Assembly (NCBI RefSeq): GCF_900156815.1
Contig: NZ_FTOT01000002.1
Location: 778,972 to 842,971, forward strand
Direction of reading: 5' to 3'
DNA: 64,000 nt
From: Gemmobacter megaterium
GTDB lineage: Bacteria > Pseudomonadota > Alphaproteobacteria > Rhodobacterales > Rhodobacteraceae
Each line of letters begins with the position of its first letter. Within the stretch, counting starts at the first letter, position 1. The notes under the pieces were generated by a model that saw only the letters and a list, made by a program, of their open reading frames with translations, had not been told where the DNA came from and did no database searches. This document shows, one piece after another, positions 1-9,514 of the stretch. Position numbers and translations under genes: made by a program.

Positions 1-1
1 C

Positions 2-112
2 GGCACGGCGGTCTGGCTGGCCTCGGGGGGCGGGGCCTTCACCACGGGCGAGATCGTCCGGGTTGACGGCGGCTTTCACGTTCTGGGTATGCCACAGGGC
101 GACAACCTCTAG
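2..112 (+). CDS. SDR-family oxidoreductase, C-terminal fragment
   Basis: Only the last 36 codons lie in the window, ending at a TAG stop. The tail reads ASGGGAFTTGEIVRVDGG and then FHVLGMPQGDNL. TGE-hxVDGG is the classic final beta-strand signature of short-chain dehydrogenases/reductases, which are NAD(P)-dependent Rossmann enzymes. The ending GMPQ recalls enoyl-ACP reductases of the FabI group, but the preceding WLASGGG is closer to generic or RhlG-like 3-ketoacyl reductases. The exact substrate cannot be decided from this fragment. The next genes on the same strand, fabF and mltG, are 2.2 kb away, so linkage to fatty acid synthesis is only suggestive. Confidence 0.75.
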   Translation, partial: GTAVWLASGGGAFTTGEIVRVDGGFHVLGMPQGDNL

Positions 113-214
113 CGGCTCCCGCTGGCCATCACCTGCCCTGCCCTGGTGATCACTCCCCTTGGGCGGGACATCCACGCCTTGCGCAGCCATTGGCACGGCG
201 CCGTGTGGCAAGGA

Positions 215-718
215 TCAGCGCGCCGGAACTGCGATCAGCCGCGCAACATCAAAGCCGTTGAAGGCCAGAACATCCCGAGCGGCTTGCAGCCGGTCGGGTG
301 ATATGCGCCCCCGGTCCAGCACCACCGCAGAGGTGCCGGAAGGCGGCGCGATGACCAGTGTGCGGTCGCCGTGATCGGACCAGATCACCCACCAATCCTC
401 GGCCCTGCCCGACAGCGCAAGGCGGCCCGGACCCACGGGCACCGCGCGGGTATCGACGGGCTGGACCCCGCCGCCCGTGCAAAGCCGACCCGTGACACGC
501 AACGCGGCGCCGTCGGCGCGGATGGCCAGTGTTTCCGCACCGCACCGGGTGCCGATGGGGGCAAGGAACGCCGCCGCCTGCCAATCGCCAACCATGCGGG
601 CAAAGTCGTATCCGGCGATCGAGCGCAGCGGACTCGCCGCGTCGCGCAACGCAACGCTGCGCGGGGCCACTGCACAGGCCGCGACCAGCAGCAGCGGCAA
701 GACAGTCAGTCGCGGCAC
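215..718 (-). CDS. lipocalin-like lipoprotein
   Basis: A 167-residue protein that begins with a short hydrophobic signal ending in a lipobox (LLVAAC, Cys at about 15), so it is predicted to be an outer-membrane-directed lipoprotein. Residues 38-50 (DFARMVGDWQAAA) resemble the first-strand GxW motif of bacterial Blc-type lipocalins. Residues 104-115 (EDWWVIWSDHGD) and the closing helix fit the end of the lipocalin barrel. Such proteins bind lipids or other hydrophobic ligands in the envelope. The start is GTG with an AGGG-type ribosome binding site about 7 nt upstream. It overlaps the upstream lipoprotein gene by 13 nt, suggesting coupled translation. The family assignment rests on pattern resemblance only. 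Confidence 0.65.
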   Translation of the reverse strand: MPRLTVLPLLLVAACAVAPRSVALRDAASPLRSIAGYDFARMVGDWQAAAFLAPIGTRCGAETLAIRADGAALRVTGRLCTGGGVQPVDTRAVPVGPGRLALSGRAEDWWVIWSDHGDRTLVIAPPSGTSAVVLDRGRISPDRLQAARDVLAFNGFDVARLIAVPAR

Positions 719-1032
719 AGCGTTGCCCTGCGACCGTCATTCATCAGAATGTCGTTGCACCCGAACAGCGGCCGGACCGGCGCACAGGTGCCGCTGCGGG
801 CCAGACAATCGCCCTGACACTCCACAGACGCCCGGCATTGCTTACCGGAATCGGTGGTCTCGTGAATGCAGGTCATCGCAGAGGAGAGGCCCGCCCGCAC
901 CATCCGCCCCCCCGTGCGCGTGCAGTCCTGCGTCGCCACATCAAGCGGATTGGGGGGCAAGGGCGCCGGTCCGGCATCCTCGCGGCACGCCGCCAGCGCC
1001 AGCACAACCAACAAGAGCGCCGCTGGACGCAT
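706..1032 (-). CDS. hypothetical lipoprotein
   Basis: A 108-residue protein with an N-terminal hydrophobic stretch and lipobox LALAAC (Cys at about 16), so probably lipid-anchored. The mature part has nine further cysteines (for example DCTRTGGRM, MTCIHE, QCRASVECQGDC, GTCAPV, FGCND), which suggests a small disulfide-stabilised periplasmic domain. I do not recognise a named family. Its ATG overlaps the stop of the aldo/keto reductase gene by one base (TGATG), and its 3' end overlaps the lipocalin-like gene. The three genes probably form one transcript. Confidence 0.6.
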   Translation of the reverse strand: MRPAALLLVVLALAACREDAGPAPLPPNPLDVATQDCTRTGGRMVRAGLSSAMTCIHETTDSGKQCRASVECQGDCLARSGTCAPVRPLFGCNDILMNDGRRATLCRD

Positions 1033-2075
1033 CAGTAGGGCATCGGATGCTGACGCCGGGTTGCGGCGATGTCTGCAAGCACCTCATCGGACAACGTCAG
1101 CCCCGCCGCCCCAAGATTGGTGCGCAGTTGTTCCAGCGTTGTCGCCCCGATGATCGGGATCGTCGGAACCGGGCGCGAGCGAACGAAGGCCAGCGCCATC
1201 TGGCACGGATCAAGCCCATGGTCGGCCGCGACGCCCAGATAGGCCGCGACGGCCGGAAAGACCTGCGGTGTGATGCGCCCGCCCAGGTCGGGTGTCGCAA
1301 CGCGCCGGGTCTTGTCCGGGGTCACATCGCCGGCATATTTGCCACTCAGCAACCCTGCGGCCAGCGGTGAGAAGGCCAGCGGCGTCACGGCCTCGTTGTG
1401 GCACAATTCGGCAAGATCCGAATCGAAATGCCGGCAGAGCAGCGAATATTCATTCTGGATCGAGGCCACACGCGGCCAGCCGTTCACCTCGGCAAGCCGC
1501 AGCCATTGCGCCGTGCCCCAGGCGCTTTCATTCGACAGGCCAAAGGCGCGGATCTTGCCTTCGCTCACCAGTTTTCCCGCCTCGGCCAGCACATCTTGCA
1601 TATGCGCGATAACGGCGGCCCGGTCCTGCCCCGTCGGATCAAACCCCCAGTTGCGGCGAAAGTGATAGCTTCCGCGGTTCGGCCAGTGCAACTGGTACAG
1701 GTCGATCACATCGGTCTTCAGCCGCCGCAGCGCCTGCTCCACACAACTGCGCAATGCCGCCCCCGTGATCGGCGCACCACCGCGGACCTGATCATGGCCC
1801 GCCCCGGTGATCTTGGTCGCAATGACCCAATCGCCACGACGCTTGTGCGACGCCATCCAGGAGCCGATGATCTCCTCCGTGCGGCCGACGGTTTCGGCAC
1901 GCACGGGATTGGTCGGATACATCTCCGCCGCATCCAGAAAGTTCACCCCATGGTCCAGCGCCATATCCATCTGGGCATGGCCTTCGGATTCGGTGTTCTG
2001 GCTGCCCCAGGTCATCGTGCCCAGGCACAGCTCGCTGACCTGGAGGCCGGAGCGCCCCAGCGGAAGTTTCTGCAT
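1032..2075 (-). CDS. aldo/keto reductase, Tas family
   Basis: A cytoplasmic NADP(H)-dependent oxidoreductase of about 347 residues with a TIM barrel. The opening LGRSGLQVSELCLGTMTWG, the catalytic Asp/Tyr region FLDAAEMYP, the catalytic Lys strand WVIATKITG, and LHWPNRG are all typical of the Tas/YgdS branch. Members reduce diverse aldehydes and ketones, and the physiological substrate is generally unknown. The start at MQKLPLGRSG is chosen because a strong GAAGGAGA ribosome binding site lies just upstream; an in-frame ATG 17 codons earlier lacks one. It heads a three-gene minus-strand unit with two lipoproteins. Confidence 0.9.
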   Translation of the reverse strand: MQKLPLGRSGLQVSELCLGTMTWGSQNTESEGHAQMDMALDHGVNFLDAAEMYPTNPVRAETVGRTEEIIGSWMASHKRRGDWVIATKITGAGHDQVRGGAPITGAALRSCVEQALRRLKTDVIDLYQLHWPNRGSYHFRRNWGFDPTGQDRAAVIAHMQDVLAEAGKLVSEGKIRAFGLSNESAWGTAQWLRLAEVNGWPRVASIQNEYSLLCRHFDSDLAELCHNEAVTPLAFSPLAAGLLSGKYAGDVTPDKTRRVATPDLGGRITPQVFPAVAAYLGVAADHGLDPCQMALAFVRSRPVPTIPIIGATTLEQLRTNLGAAGLTLSDEVLADIAATRRQHPMPY

Positions 2076-2287
2076 CGGTCTCTCCTTCGTTGCAGACAAG
2101 ACTAGTCGCCACCGCGCCAAGGGCAAGGGGGCACGTCCACCGGATCGCCGCCCCGCCGGGCCATTGCCGTGATGTTGACCGCCCGGCAGGGCAGCAAGCC
2201 GCCTGCAAACATGGCAGAATGTTGCGCAAGCGTTGCCGCGCGTGTATCAGCTTGCCGGATGAAGCGATTGTCGATGAGGAGACATGC

Positions 2288-3550
2288 ATGCGTCGGGTAG
2301 TGGTGACGGGACTTGGCATGGTCACTCCGCTGGCTTGCGGAGTCGAGGAAACCTGGTCGCGCCTGCTGGCCGGGCAATCGGGTGCTGGTCCGATCACGCG
2401 GTTCGATGCCTCGAACGTGGTCACGCAATATGCCTGCGAGATCCCCTTTGGTGATGGCACGGACGGCACCTTCAACCCCGACCACTGGATGGAGCCGAAA
2501 GACCGCCGCAAGGTGGATGATTTCATTCTTTACGGCATGGCCGCCGCCGTGCAGGCCGTGAACGATTCCGGCTGGCAGCCCACGACGGACGACGACAAGG
2601 AACGCACCGGCGTGATGATCGGCTCGGGCATCGGCGGGTTGACCTCGATTGCCGAAACCGCGGTGCTGATCAAGGAAAAGGGCCCCAAGCGGGTTTCTCC
2701 CTTCTTCATACCTGGCGCGCTGATCAATCTGATCTCTGGGCAGGTGTCGATCCGCTTTGGCTTCAAGGGGCCGAACCATGCCGTGGTCACTGCCTGTTCC
2801 ACCGGCGCCCATGCCATTGGCGATGCCGCGCGGCTGATCATGATCGGCGATGCCGATGTGATGGTCGCGGGTGGCGCGGAAAGCCCCATCAGCGAGATCG
2901 GCATTGCCGGGTTCAACGCCTGCAAGGCCCTGTCGACCAAGCGTGCCGACGACCCGACCAAGGCCAGCCGCCCCTATGACGCCGACCGCGACGGCTTTGT
3001 CATGGGGGAAGGCGCGGGCGTCGTGGTGCTGGAGGAATACGAACACGCCAAGGCGCGCGGCGCAAAAATCTATGCCGAGGTGCTGGGCTATGGCCTGTCG
3101 GGCGATGCCTATCACATCACCGCCCCGTCCGAGGACGGCGACGGCGGCTTCCGCAGCATGAAGGCGGCGCTGAAACGGGCCGGGATCACCCCCGATCAGA
3201 TTGATTACATCAACGCCCACGGCACCAGCACAATGGCCGACACGATCGAACTTGGCGCCGTGGAACGCCTGATGGGCGATGCGGCGACCAGCGCCACGAT
3301 GTCGTCGACCAAGTCCAGCATCGGCCACCTTCTGGGCGCGGCGGGTGCTGTCGAGGCGATCTTCTGCATCCTCGCCATCCGCGATCAAGTGGCACCGCCG
3401 ACGATCAACCTGGACACTCCAGCGGTGCAACCCAAGCTGGACCTGGCGCCGAATACCGCCGTGAAGCGCAAGATCGACATCGCCCTGTCGAATTCCTTCG
3501 GCTTTGGCGGCACCAATGCCAGCCTGGTGCTGGGCAAGGTAAGCGACTGA
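2288..3550 (+). CDS. fabF: beta-ketoacyl-ACP synthase II
   Basis: Catalyses the decarboxylative condensation of malonyl-ACP with acyl-ACP, the chain-elongation step of type II fatty acid synthesis. From the chosen start the protein has 420 residues, the usual FabF length. The catalytic triad is visible: Cys170 (VVTACSTGAH), His310 (NAHGTSTMADT) and His346 in SSTKSSIGHLLGAAG, with Lys341 nearby. The C-terminal FGFGGTNASL loop is present. The start (ATGCGTCGGGTA) has a GAGGAG ribosome binding site; longer in-frame starts are rejected because they precede it. Its stop overlaps the mltG start (TGATG), so the two are co-translated. Confidence 0.96.
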   Translation: MRRVVVTGLGMVTPLACGVEETWSRLLAGQSGAGPITRFDASNVVTQYACEIPFGDGTDGTFNPDHWMEPKDRRKVDDFILYGMAAAVQAVNDSGWQPTTDDDKERTGVMIGSGIGGLTSIAETAVLIKEKGPKRVSPFFIPGALINLISGQVSIRFGFKGPNHAVVTACSTGAHAIGDAARLIMIGDADVMVAGGAESPISEIGIAGFNACKALSTKRADDPTKASRPYDADRDGFVMGEGAGVVVLEEYEHAKARGAKIYAEVLGYGLSGDAYHITAPSEDGDGGFRSMKAALKRAGITPDQIDYINAHGTSTMADTIELGAVERLMGDAATSATMSSTKSSIGHLLGAAGAVEAIFCILAIRDQVAPPTINLDTPAVQPKLDLAPNTAVKRKIDIALSNSFGFGGTNASLVLGKVSD

Positions 3551-4728
3551 TGTGGAAGGCCATCGCCTCGAACGCACTTACGCTGTTCATCGTCGTTCTG
3601 GTGGCCGTGGCCGGGCTTTTGGCCTGGGGCAAACGCCAGTACGAAGGGCCGGGCCCGCTGGCCGAGGCGATCTGTTTCCGCGTGGATCGCGGCGCCTCTT
3701 TCGCCGCGGTCAGCCGCGGACTTGAAACCCAAGGGGCAATCAGCGATGCTCGCATCTTCCGCATCGGCGCGGATTATACCGGCAAGGTCCAGGGACTACG
3801 GTTCGGATCCTACCTGATCCAGCCGCAGACCAGCATGGACGACATTGTCGATCAGCTCACTCGCGGTGGCCAGTCGACCTGCGGATCCGAAATCAACTAT
3901 CGCATCGGTGTCACAACCGCCGATGTGGTGCTGCGCGAGCTGGACCCTGGCACCCAGCGGTATGTCGAAGTGGTCAAATTCGATCCCGCAATCGACAACA
4001 CACCCCCGGAATACACCGCCGCCATCGACGACCCCGGCATCCGCTTTCGCGTGACCCTTGCCGAAGGCACCACGGTCTGGCAGGTCGCCGAGGCGCTGAA
4101 ACGCATCGACATCATGGAAGGCGACATCGGCGCCCTACCGCCCGAAGGCACTCTGGCCCCCTACAGCTATGAGATTTCCAAAGGCAGCAATCGTGCCGAA
4201 CTGGTCGCAGAAATGCGCGACCGCCAGTCCCGCATCCTGAACGATCTCTGGGCCGCCCGCGCCGACGGATTGCCCTATGCAACCCCCGAAGAGGCGCTGA
4301 TCATGGCCTCGATCGTGGAGAAGGAGACCGGCGTCCCCGATGAGCGCGGCACGGTCGCCAGCGTGTTCGTCAACCGTCTGCGCACCGGCATGAAGCTTCA
4401 GACCGACCCCACCGTGATCTATGGCGTGACCAAGGGACAAGGCGTTCTTGGCCGTGGCCTGCGACAGTCGGAACTGCGCGGGGCAACGCCGTGGAACACC
4501 TATGTGATCGACGGCCTGCCGCCGACGCCGATTGCCAATCCCGGTCGTGCCAGCATCGAGGCAACGCTGAACCCGCCAACCACGCCCTATATCTTCTTTG
4601 TCGCCGATGGCACCGGCGGCCATGCCTTTGCCGAAACGCTTGCAGAACACAACGCCAACGTGGCGAAGTGGCGCCAGATCGAGGCCGAACGGGCCCGTCA
4701 GCCATCGGCACAGCCCGCAGGAAACTGA
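3550..4728 (+). CDS. mltG: endolytic murein transglycosylase MltG
   Basis: An inner-membrane enzyme that cleaves nascent peptidoglycan strands and is thought to set glycan length. It has one N-terminal transmembrane helix (residues 9-26), a LysM-like region, and the YceG catalytic domain with ASIVEKETG (Glu257 as the predicted acid), NRLRTGMKLQTDPTVIYG, PWNTY and the closing FVADGTGGHAF block. Its 392 residues match family length. fabF-mltG adjacency is common in proteobacteria and links lipid and wall synthesis. Translation starts inside the fabF stop codon. Confidence 0.95.
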   Translation: MWKAIASNALTLFIVVLVAVAGLLAWGKRQYEGPGPLAEAICFRVDRGASFAAVSRGLETQGAISDARIFRIGADYTGKVQGLRFGSYLIQPQTSMDDIVDQLTRGGQSTCGSEINYRIGVTTADVVLRELDPGTQRYVEVVKFDPAIDNTPPEYTAAIDDPGIRFRVTLAEGTTVWQVAEALKRIDIMEGDIGALPPEGTLAPYSYEISKGSNRAELVAEMRDRQSRILNDLWAARADGLPYATPEEALIMASIVEKETGVPDERGTVASVFVNRLRTGMKLQTDPTVIYGVTKGQGVLGRGLRQSELRGATPWNTYVIDGLPPTPIANPGRASIEATLNPPTTPYIFFVADGTGGHAFAETLAEHNANVAKWRQIEAERARQPSAQPAGN

Positions 4729-4778
4729 CGCAGCCCATCGCCTCGGGCCAGATACTTCGGGGATGAATACGCCGCAAG

Positions 4779-4809
4779 GCGCAGCGGGGGCCAGACGCCC
4801 CCCCTGCGC
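4779..4809. terminator. strong hairpin between convergent mltG and trmB
   Basis: A 13-bp stem with one mismatch (GCGCAGCGGGGGC / GCCCCCCCTGCGC) and a 5-nt loop lies between the two converging stops. There is no U-run on either side, so it is a possible bidirectional or factor-assisted terminator rather than a classical intrinsic one. Confidence 0.45.
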
Positions 4810-4832
4810 TGACAGGGCAGCGCCGCGCCCGG

Positions 4833-5534
4833 TCAGCCGTTGCGCCGGAAGGTCAGATAGTGCGGATCCCGCCCTTCACGCAGGGCCTTCTGCTCGTAGC
4901 GGGTTGACAGCCAGTCCTCCCATGCCGCGCCGGGGCCTGCCTGGCGTTCCAGCGTGAACCCCGCTGGCGGCACTTCTTCCAGCGTTTGGCGGACATAGTC
5001 GGGAATATCGGTCGCCACACGGAACTCGGCGCCCGGCGCTGTGACCCGTGCAAGCGGCAACAGGTATCCGGGCGTCACGAAACGGCGCCGATGGTGGCGT
5101 GCCTTGGGCCAGGGATCGGGATAGTTGAGGAACACTTTCGCCACGCAGGCATCCGGCAGCACATCGAACAGATCCCGCACGTCAGCGGGATGAATGCGCA
5201 GATTCTCGACACCCGCGACCCGGATCTTGCCCAGCAGCATCGCAATGCCGTTCACAAAAGGCTCGCACCCGATCAGCCGGATACCGGGGTTGCGGGCCGC
5301 CATATGCACCATATGCTCGCCGCCGCCGAACCCGACCTCGAGCCAGAGCGAGCCGGTGCCGGGAAAGGCGGTGTCCAGATCCAGCGGTGCGCGGTCGGGG
5401 TTGTCCTGCACCGATACGCCCGGCAGGCGCAGCCGGTCGAGATCCTCGGCGAGGTAGGTCTTTTGCGACGCGCGCAGCGTCTTGCCATGGGCGCGGCCAT
5501 AGAAATTGCGGCGGGGCGTGTCAGCGTTGGTCAT
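4833..5534 (-). CDS. trmB: tRNA (guanine-N7-)-methyltransferase
   Basis: Transfers methyl from SAM to N7 of G46 in the variable loop of tRNA, a stabilising modification. From ATG at MTNADTPRR the protein has 233 residues. The SAM site LEVGFGGGEH, the acidic GCEPFVNG strand and the hallmark catalytic segment NYPDPWPKARHHRRR are intact. An AGGAACC ribosome binding site supports this start over an upstream ATG 15 codons earlier. It lies directly downstream of metK, which makes its cofactor, on the same strand. A hairpin and a dispersed repeat lie between them, so co-transcription is uncertain. Confidence 0.95.
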   Translation of the reverse strand: MTNADTPRRNFYGRAHGKTLRASQKTYLAEDLDRLRLPGVSVQDNPDRAPLDLDTAFPGTGSLWLEVGFGGGEHMVHMAARNPGIRLIGCEPFVNGIAMLLGKIRVAGVENLRIHPADVRDLFDVLPDACVAKVFLNYPDPWPKARHHRRRFVTPGYLLPLARVTAPGAEFRVATDIPDYVRQTLEEVPPAGFTLERQAGPGAAWEDWLSTRYEQKALREGRDPHYLTFRRNG

Positions 5535-5585
5535 CGTGGTTCCTGTCGGAAGGCAGGGCGGGGGACCAGTCCCCCGCACCCCCTG

Positions 5586-5612
5586 CTCAAGGGGGCCGCT
5601 GGCCCCCTTGAG
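5586..5612. terminator. perfect 12-bp hairpin downstream of metK
   Basis: CTCAAGGGGGCC and its exact complement are separated by GCT, 35 nt after the metK stop. Neither strand has a U-run, so its role as a terminator is inferred from position and stability. It adjoins the dispersed repeat at 5622-5643. Confidence 0.5.
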
Positions 5613-5621
5613 AAACCCCCA

Positions 5622-5643
5622 GGGGTATTTGGGGCAAGATGAA
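5622..5643 (-). repeat. dispersed intergenic repeat, copy A
   Basis: On the minus strand this reads TTCATCTTGCCCCAAATACC followed by CC. Near-identical copies occur at 10951-10971, 20616-20637 and 23337-23358, always in intergenic DNA at a gene end. The function is unknown; it is usually next to a GC-rich inverted repeat. Confidence 0.8.
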
Positions 5644-5646
5644 AGA

Positions 5647-6834
5647 TCAGACGGCCTTTTTCAGAGCCTCGATCAGGTCGGTACGCTCCCAGCTGAAACC
5701 GCCGTCGGCGTCTGGCTGGCGGCCGAAATGCCCATAGGCGGAGGTGCGGGCATAGATCGGCCGGTTCAGGCCAAGATGGGTCCGGATGCCCTGCGGGGTC
5801 AGATCCATCAGGGCCATGACCGCCTTTTCAATCTGGGCATCCGGGACTACGCCGGTGCCATGCGTGTCGACATAGATCGACTGCGGTTCCGCCACGCCGA
5901 TGGCATAGGAGACCTGGAGCGTGCAACGATCCGCCAGACCGGCCGCCACAATGTTCTTGGCCAGGTAGCGCGCGACATAGGCGGCGGAGCGGTCCACCTT
6001 GGTCGGATCCTTGCCCGAGAAGGCACCACCGCCATGGGGGGCCGCGCCGCCATACGTATCCACGATGATCTTGCGTCCGGTCAGGCCCGCATCGCCATCC
6101 GGGCCGCCGATCACGAACATGCCGGTCGGATTGACATGCCAGACGGTGTTGCCGGTGATCCAGCCTTCGGGCAGAACCTCGCGGATATAGGGTTCGACAA
6201 TGGCGCGGATGTCTGCGGATGTCTGTTTCTTGCTGACATGCTGGTGCGACAGCACGATCGACGTCACCTCGACCGGCTTGCCATCCACATAGCGCACCGA
6301 GAGTTGCGACTTGGCATCGGGTAGCAGCGTCGGCTCGGCGCCCGATTTGCGGGCCTCGGCCAGACGGCGCAGGATGGCATGGGCATACTGGATCGGCGCC
6401 GGCATCAAATCCTCGGTTTCGCGGCAGGCATAGCCGAACATGATGCCCTGATCGCCCGCGCCTTCGGCCTTGCCCTTCTTGTCGTTCGCATCCACGCCTT
6501 GTGCAATATGGGCGGATTGTCTGTGCAGATGGTTCTGCACCTTGACCGTCTCCCAATGGAATTTCTTCTGTTCATAGCCGATGTCGCGGATGGCATCGCG
6601 GACAAGACCATCGACGCGGCCCAGCATCTCTTTCAGCTTGTCCTTGTCGGACAATCCGACCTCGCCGCCGACGACAACGCGGCCAGTGGTCGCAAAGGTC
6701 TCGCAAGCAACGCGGGCATGGGGTTCAACCGTCAGGAACGCATCCAGGATGGAATCGGAGATACGGTCGCAGACCTTGTCGGGGTGACCTTCCGAAACGC
6801 TTTCGGAAGTGAAGACATAGTTCTTGCGGGACAT
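5647..6834 (-). CDS. metK: S-adenosylmethionine synthetase
   Basis: Makes SAM from methionine and ATP in the cytoplasm, acting as a tetramer. The protein has 395 residues from [12 protein letters not shown]. Family signatures are visible: [14 protein letters not shown] near the N terminus (ATP/Mg site), [12 protein letters not shown] (signature 1) and [19 protein letters not shown] (signature 2, P-loop-like). The start is fixed by the riboswitch immediately upstream, whose 3' end GGAGCA also serves as the ribosome binding site. A longer in-frame start would run through the riboswitch and is rejected. Expression is therefore predicted to be feedback-controlled by SAM/SAH at translation initiation. 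Confidence 0.97.
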   Translation of the reverse strand: MSRKNYVFTSESVSEGHPDKVCDRISDSILDAFLTVEPHARVACETFATTGRVVVGGEVGLSDKDKLKEMLGRVDGLVRDAIRDIGYEQKKFHWETVKVQNHLHRQSAHIAQGVDANDKKGKAEGAGDQGIMFGYACRETEDLMPAPIQYAHAILRRLAEARKSGAEPTLLPDAKSQLSVRYVDGKPVEVTSIVLSHQHVSKKQTSADIRAIVEPYIREVLPEGWITGNTVWHVNPTGMFVIGGPDGDAGLTGRKIIVDTYGGAAPHGGGAFSGKDPTKVDRSAAYVARYLAKNIVAAGLADRCTLQVSYAIGVAEPQSIYVDTHGTGVVPDAQIEKAVMALMDLTPQGIRTHLGLNRPIYARTSAYGHFGRQPDADGGFSWERTDLIEALKKAV

Positions 6835-6840
6835 GAAGGG

Positions 6841-6886
6841 TGCTCCATTGCAATATGCCGCCACGCCAGGAAGCCGTTGTGACGGT
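6841..6886 (-). promoter_or_regulatory. SAM/SAH riboswitch controlling metK
   Basis: The minus strand contains GTCACAACGGCTTCCTGGCG, then TGGC, and after a short spacer CAATGGAGCA, ending six bases before the metK ATG. ACAACGGCUUCCUGGCGU with a downstream UUGnAAUGGAGCA is the conserved core of the SAM/SAH riboswitch described from Rhodobacterales, always in front of metK. Ligand binding forms a pseudoknot that buries the GGAG Shine-Dalgarno, so high SAM (or SAH) represses MetK translation. The match to the remembered consensus is nearly exact; the pseudoknot was not computed. Confidence 0.92.
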
Positions 6887-6920
6887 CAAACACCGCGCAT
6901 ACAGCGCAGCCGGGGGGTGG

Positions 6921-8405
6921 TCAATGCGTGACGACGCGGCGACGAAAAAGCAACAGCCCGCCAAGCGCCCAGATTGCAATGCCCGGCACGCGCCCCGTCG
7001 CGGCATGGACAGTGGCCGGGAGCGCCCCCGGCAGCGCAACATCCAGAATGCCCATCCGGCTCAGGCCAAGCTGCGCCACCACCCCACCGCGTGCGTCGAT
7101 CACCGCCGAAACGCCGGTGTTGGCCACCCGGACCAGCGGAACGCCGCTTTCCACCGCGCGCAAGCGCGCAAGCGCCAGGTGCTGGAACGGGCCTGCATCC
7201 TCGCCGAACCACGCATCGTTCGTCACCTGCAACATCCAGTCCGCCCGTGGCACGCTGCGCTGAAAATAGGGGAACACCGCCTCGTAGCAGATCAGCGGCA
7301 ACATCTGGCCCAGATCGCCCATGTCGATCAAGCGGGGGCCGGGGCCGGGGGTGTAGCCGAACCCTTCGCGCGGGGAAAAGCTGAAGATCCCCAGCCAATC
7401 GGCCATCAGATCGCCCAGCGGAACATATTCCCCGAAAGGCACCAGATGCGCCTTGTCATAGACCGCCCGAACCTCTGGCACGCCCAGCGCATCCGCGCCG
7501 ACCACGGCAAGCGAATTGAAAGCGCGGGCCCCTTCGGTCCGCTGGATGCCCAAGGCGACCGGAACCCCGGACGCCGCCGCCGCAATCGCAGCCAAACCGC
7601 CCCGATCATCGTTCAACAGGAACGGCACCGATGTTTCAGGCCAGACCACAAGGTCGGGCCGGCGCCCGGCGGGCCGCGCCGTCAGATCAAGATGGCGTTC
7701 GAAATAGTCGCGCGCATATTCAGGCAACCATTTCAACCGCTGATCGGCATTCGGCTGTACCAGGCGGATCACCGGCCCCGGTTCGGGCGGTAGCGGCTGG
7801 GCCTGCCGCCAGTGCCCCCACCCCCAGACCGCCGCCAATATCGTGGCGGCCAGACCCGCCCCGCGCCAGCGGCCCACCACCAGCAACAGGGCAAGCCCCA
7901 GCGTCAGCAGGGTCAGCCCCCCTGCCCCGACCAGGGCCGCCGCCTGCATTGCAGGCAGATCAAGCCAGATATGCCCCGGCATTGCCCAGGGAAATCCTGT
8001 CAGCACCGTGCCGCGCGCGGCTTCTGCGGCTGCCAGCGCCAACGCGAACCCAAGCGCCCGCTGTCTGGCATAGGACGAGAGCAAACCCGCGGCGCCCCAG
8101 AACAATGCCAGGCCACCCGCCATGAACGCCCAGGCAAAAGGCGCCATCCACGCATCGCGCTCGGCTTCGATCTGGAAGGGCTCGGTGATCCAGTGCAGCG
8201 CCACCAGGAAATGCGTGGTCCCGAAGGCCCAGGCCCGCAGCGCGGCCTGCGCCCGCGTCGCCGCACCGGAGACCAGCCAGATGCCCCCGGCATATCCCGC
8301 AAGCGCCAGCCACCACAGCGACCAGGGCACCTGCCCCAACGCCGCCGCCAGCCCCGCAACAGCCGCCAGCCCCAGACCGACCCAGCGTCCCGCCACCATG
8401 GTCAC
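6921..8405 (-). CDS. lnt: apolipoprotein N-acyltransferase
   Basis: The last enzyme of lipoprotein maturation. It N-acylates the lipid-modified Cys of apolipoproteins at the periplasmic face of the inner membrane. About 494 residues: several N-terminal hydrophobic helices (roughly residues 5-190), a nitrilase-fold periplasmic domain, and a C-terminal transmembrane anchor. The catalytic Glu-Lys-Cys are visible in [22 protein letters not shown] and [10 protein letters not shown]. The start is either the GTG at 8405, which overlaps the prs stop (GTGA), or the ATG two codons inside. Neither has a clear ribosome binding site, which suits coupled translation from prs. Confidence 0.93.
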   Translation of the reverse strand: MTMVAGRWVGLGLAAVAGLAAALGQVPWSLWWLALAGYAGGIWLVSGAATRAQAALRAWAFGTTHFLVALHWITEPFQIEAERDAWMAPFAWAFMAGGLALFWGAAGLLSSYARQRALGFALALAAAEAARGTVLTGFPWAMPGHIWLDLPAMQAAALVGAGGLTLLTLGLALLLVVGRWRGAGLAATILAAVWGWGHWRQAQPLPPEPGPVIRLVQPNADQRLKWLPEYARDYFERHLDLTARPAGRRPDLVVWPETSVPFLLNDDRGGLAAIAAAASGVPVALGIQRTEGARAFNSLAVVGADALGVPEVRAVYDKAHLVPFGEYVPLGDLMADWLGIFSFSPREGFGYTPGPGPRLIDMGDLGQMLPLICYEAVFPYFQRSVPRADWMLQVTNDAWFGEDAGPFQHLALARLRAVESGVPLVRVANTGVSAVIDARGGVVAQLGLSRMGILDVALPGALPATVHAATGRVPGIAIWALGGLLLFRRRVVTH

Positions 8406-9421
8406 GGCCGGGGATACAGACCTTCGTAGATCGGCTGCAAGGTTTCGGTCTCGAACAGCGACGATACGGAGTTCCCGTTCCAGATGTTCAGGATCGCCTG
8501 GGCAAAGATCGGCGCGGTCGGCACGATCCGGATATTCGGGGCCGCCTTGACAGCCGCCGTCGGCTCGATGGAATCCGTAATCACCAGGGATTTCATGCGC
8601 GACTTTGTCACACGTTCCACCGCAGGGCCAGAAAGCACACCGTGGGTGATATAGGCGTGCACCTCGGCGGCGCCCTTGTCCAGCAGCAGATCGGCCGCCT
8701 TTACCAGCGTGCCTGCCGTGTCGCAGATATCGTCCACGATGATGCAGGTCTGTCCTTCCACATCGCCGATCACGGTCATCTCGGCAATTTCACCGGCCTT
8801 TTCGCGGCGTTTGTCCACGATGGCCAATGCGCAGCCAATGCGCTTGGCCAGTTCACGGGCACGCGCCACACCGCCCACGTCCGGCGAAACGATGGTCACA
8901 TTGTCCAACCGGCCCCGGAACTGATGCTCCACATCCATGGCAAAGATCGGCGCCGCATAAAGGTTGTCGACCGGCACATCGAAGAAGCCCTGAATCTGTG
9001 CCGCGTGCAAATCCATGGTCAGCACACGGTCCACACCCGCCTCGGTCAGCAGGTTGGCCACCAGCTTGGCGGAAATCGGCGTACGCGCCTTGGCCCGGCG
9101 GTCCTGTCGGGCATAGCCGAAATAGGGAATCACCGCCGTGATGCGGTTGGCCGACGACCGGCGCAGTGCATCGGTGATGATCAGCAACTCCATCAGGTTG
9201 TCATTCGCCGGATTCGAGGTCGGCTGGATGATGTACATGTCCTCGCCCCGGACATTGTCATAGACCTCGACATAGACTTCCTGGTCATTGAACCGCTCGA
9301 CCCGCGCGTTCAACAGACTCACGGACATGCCCCGATGCATCGACATCCGGCGGGCGATGGCGCTGGCCAGCGACTTGTTGGCATTCCCGGCAATCAGCTT
9401 GGGTTCGGTCATCACGGGCAT
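8402..9421 (-). CDS. prs: ribose-phosphate pyrophosphokinase
   Basis: Converts ribose-5-phosphate and ATP to PRPP, the precursor of nucleotides, His, Trp and NAD. The protein has 339 residues starting [18 protein letters not shown], the flexible-loop [12 protein letters not shown], the histidine-bearing [13 protein letters not shown] and the PRPP-binding loop [14 protein letters not shown] are all intact. The open frame continues upstream but would overlap two genes on the other strand, so the start is placed at the first ATG preceding conserved sequence. It is divergent from the isomerase gene and overlaps lnt by 4 nt. Confidence 0.96.
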   Translation of the reverse strand: MPVMTEPKLIAGNANKSLASAIARRMSMHRGMSVSLLNARVERFNDQEVYVEVYDNVRGEDMYIIQPTSNPANDNLMELLIITDALRRSSANRITAVIPYFGYARQDRRAKARTPISAKLVANLLTEAGVDRVLTMDLHAAQIQGFFDVPVDNLYAAPIFAMDVEHQFRGRLDNVTIVSPDVGGVARARELAKRIGCALAIVDKRREKAGEIAEMTVIGDVEGQTCIIVDDICDTAGTLVKAADLLLDKGAAEVHAYITHGVLSGPAVERVTKSRMKSLVITDSIEPTAAVKAAPNIRIVPTAPIFAQAILNIWNGNSVSSLFETETLQPIYEGLYPRP

Positions 9422-9514
9422 GGGACAGTCCTTGCGCAGGGGATTCGAGGCGTTGACACCGCTTATCACCCGACTAGGGTCCAGCGGAACCCTCTGGCCA
9501 CCGGGAAACGCACC

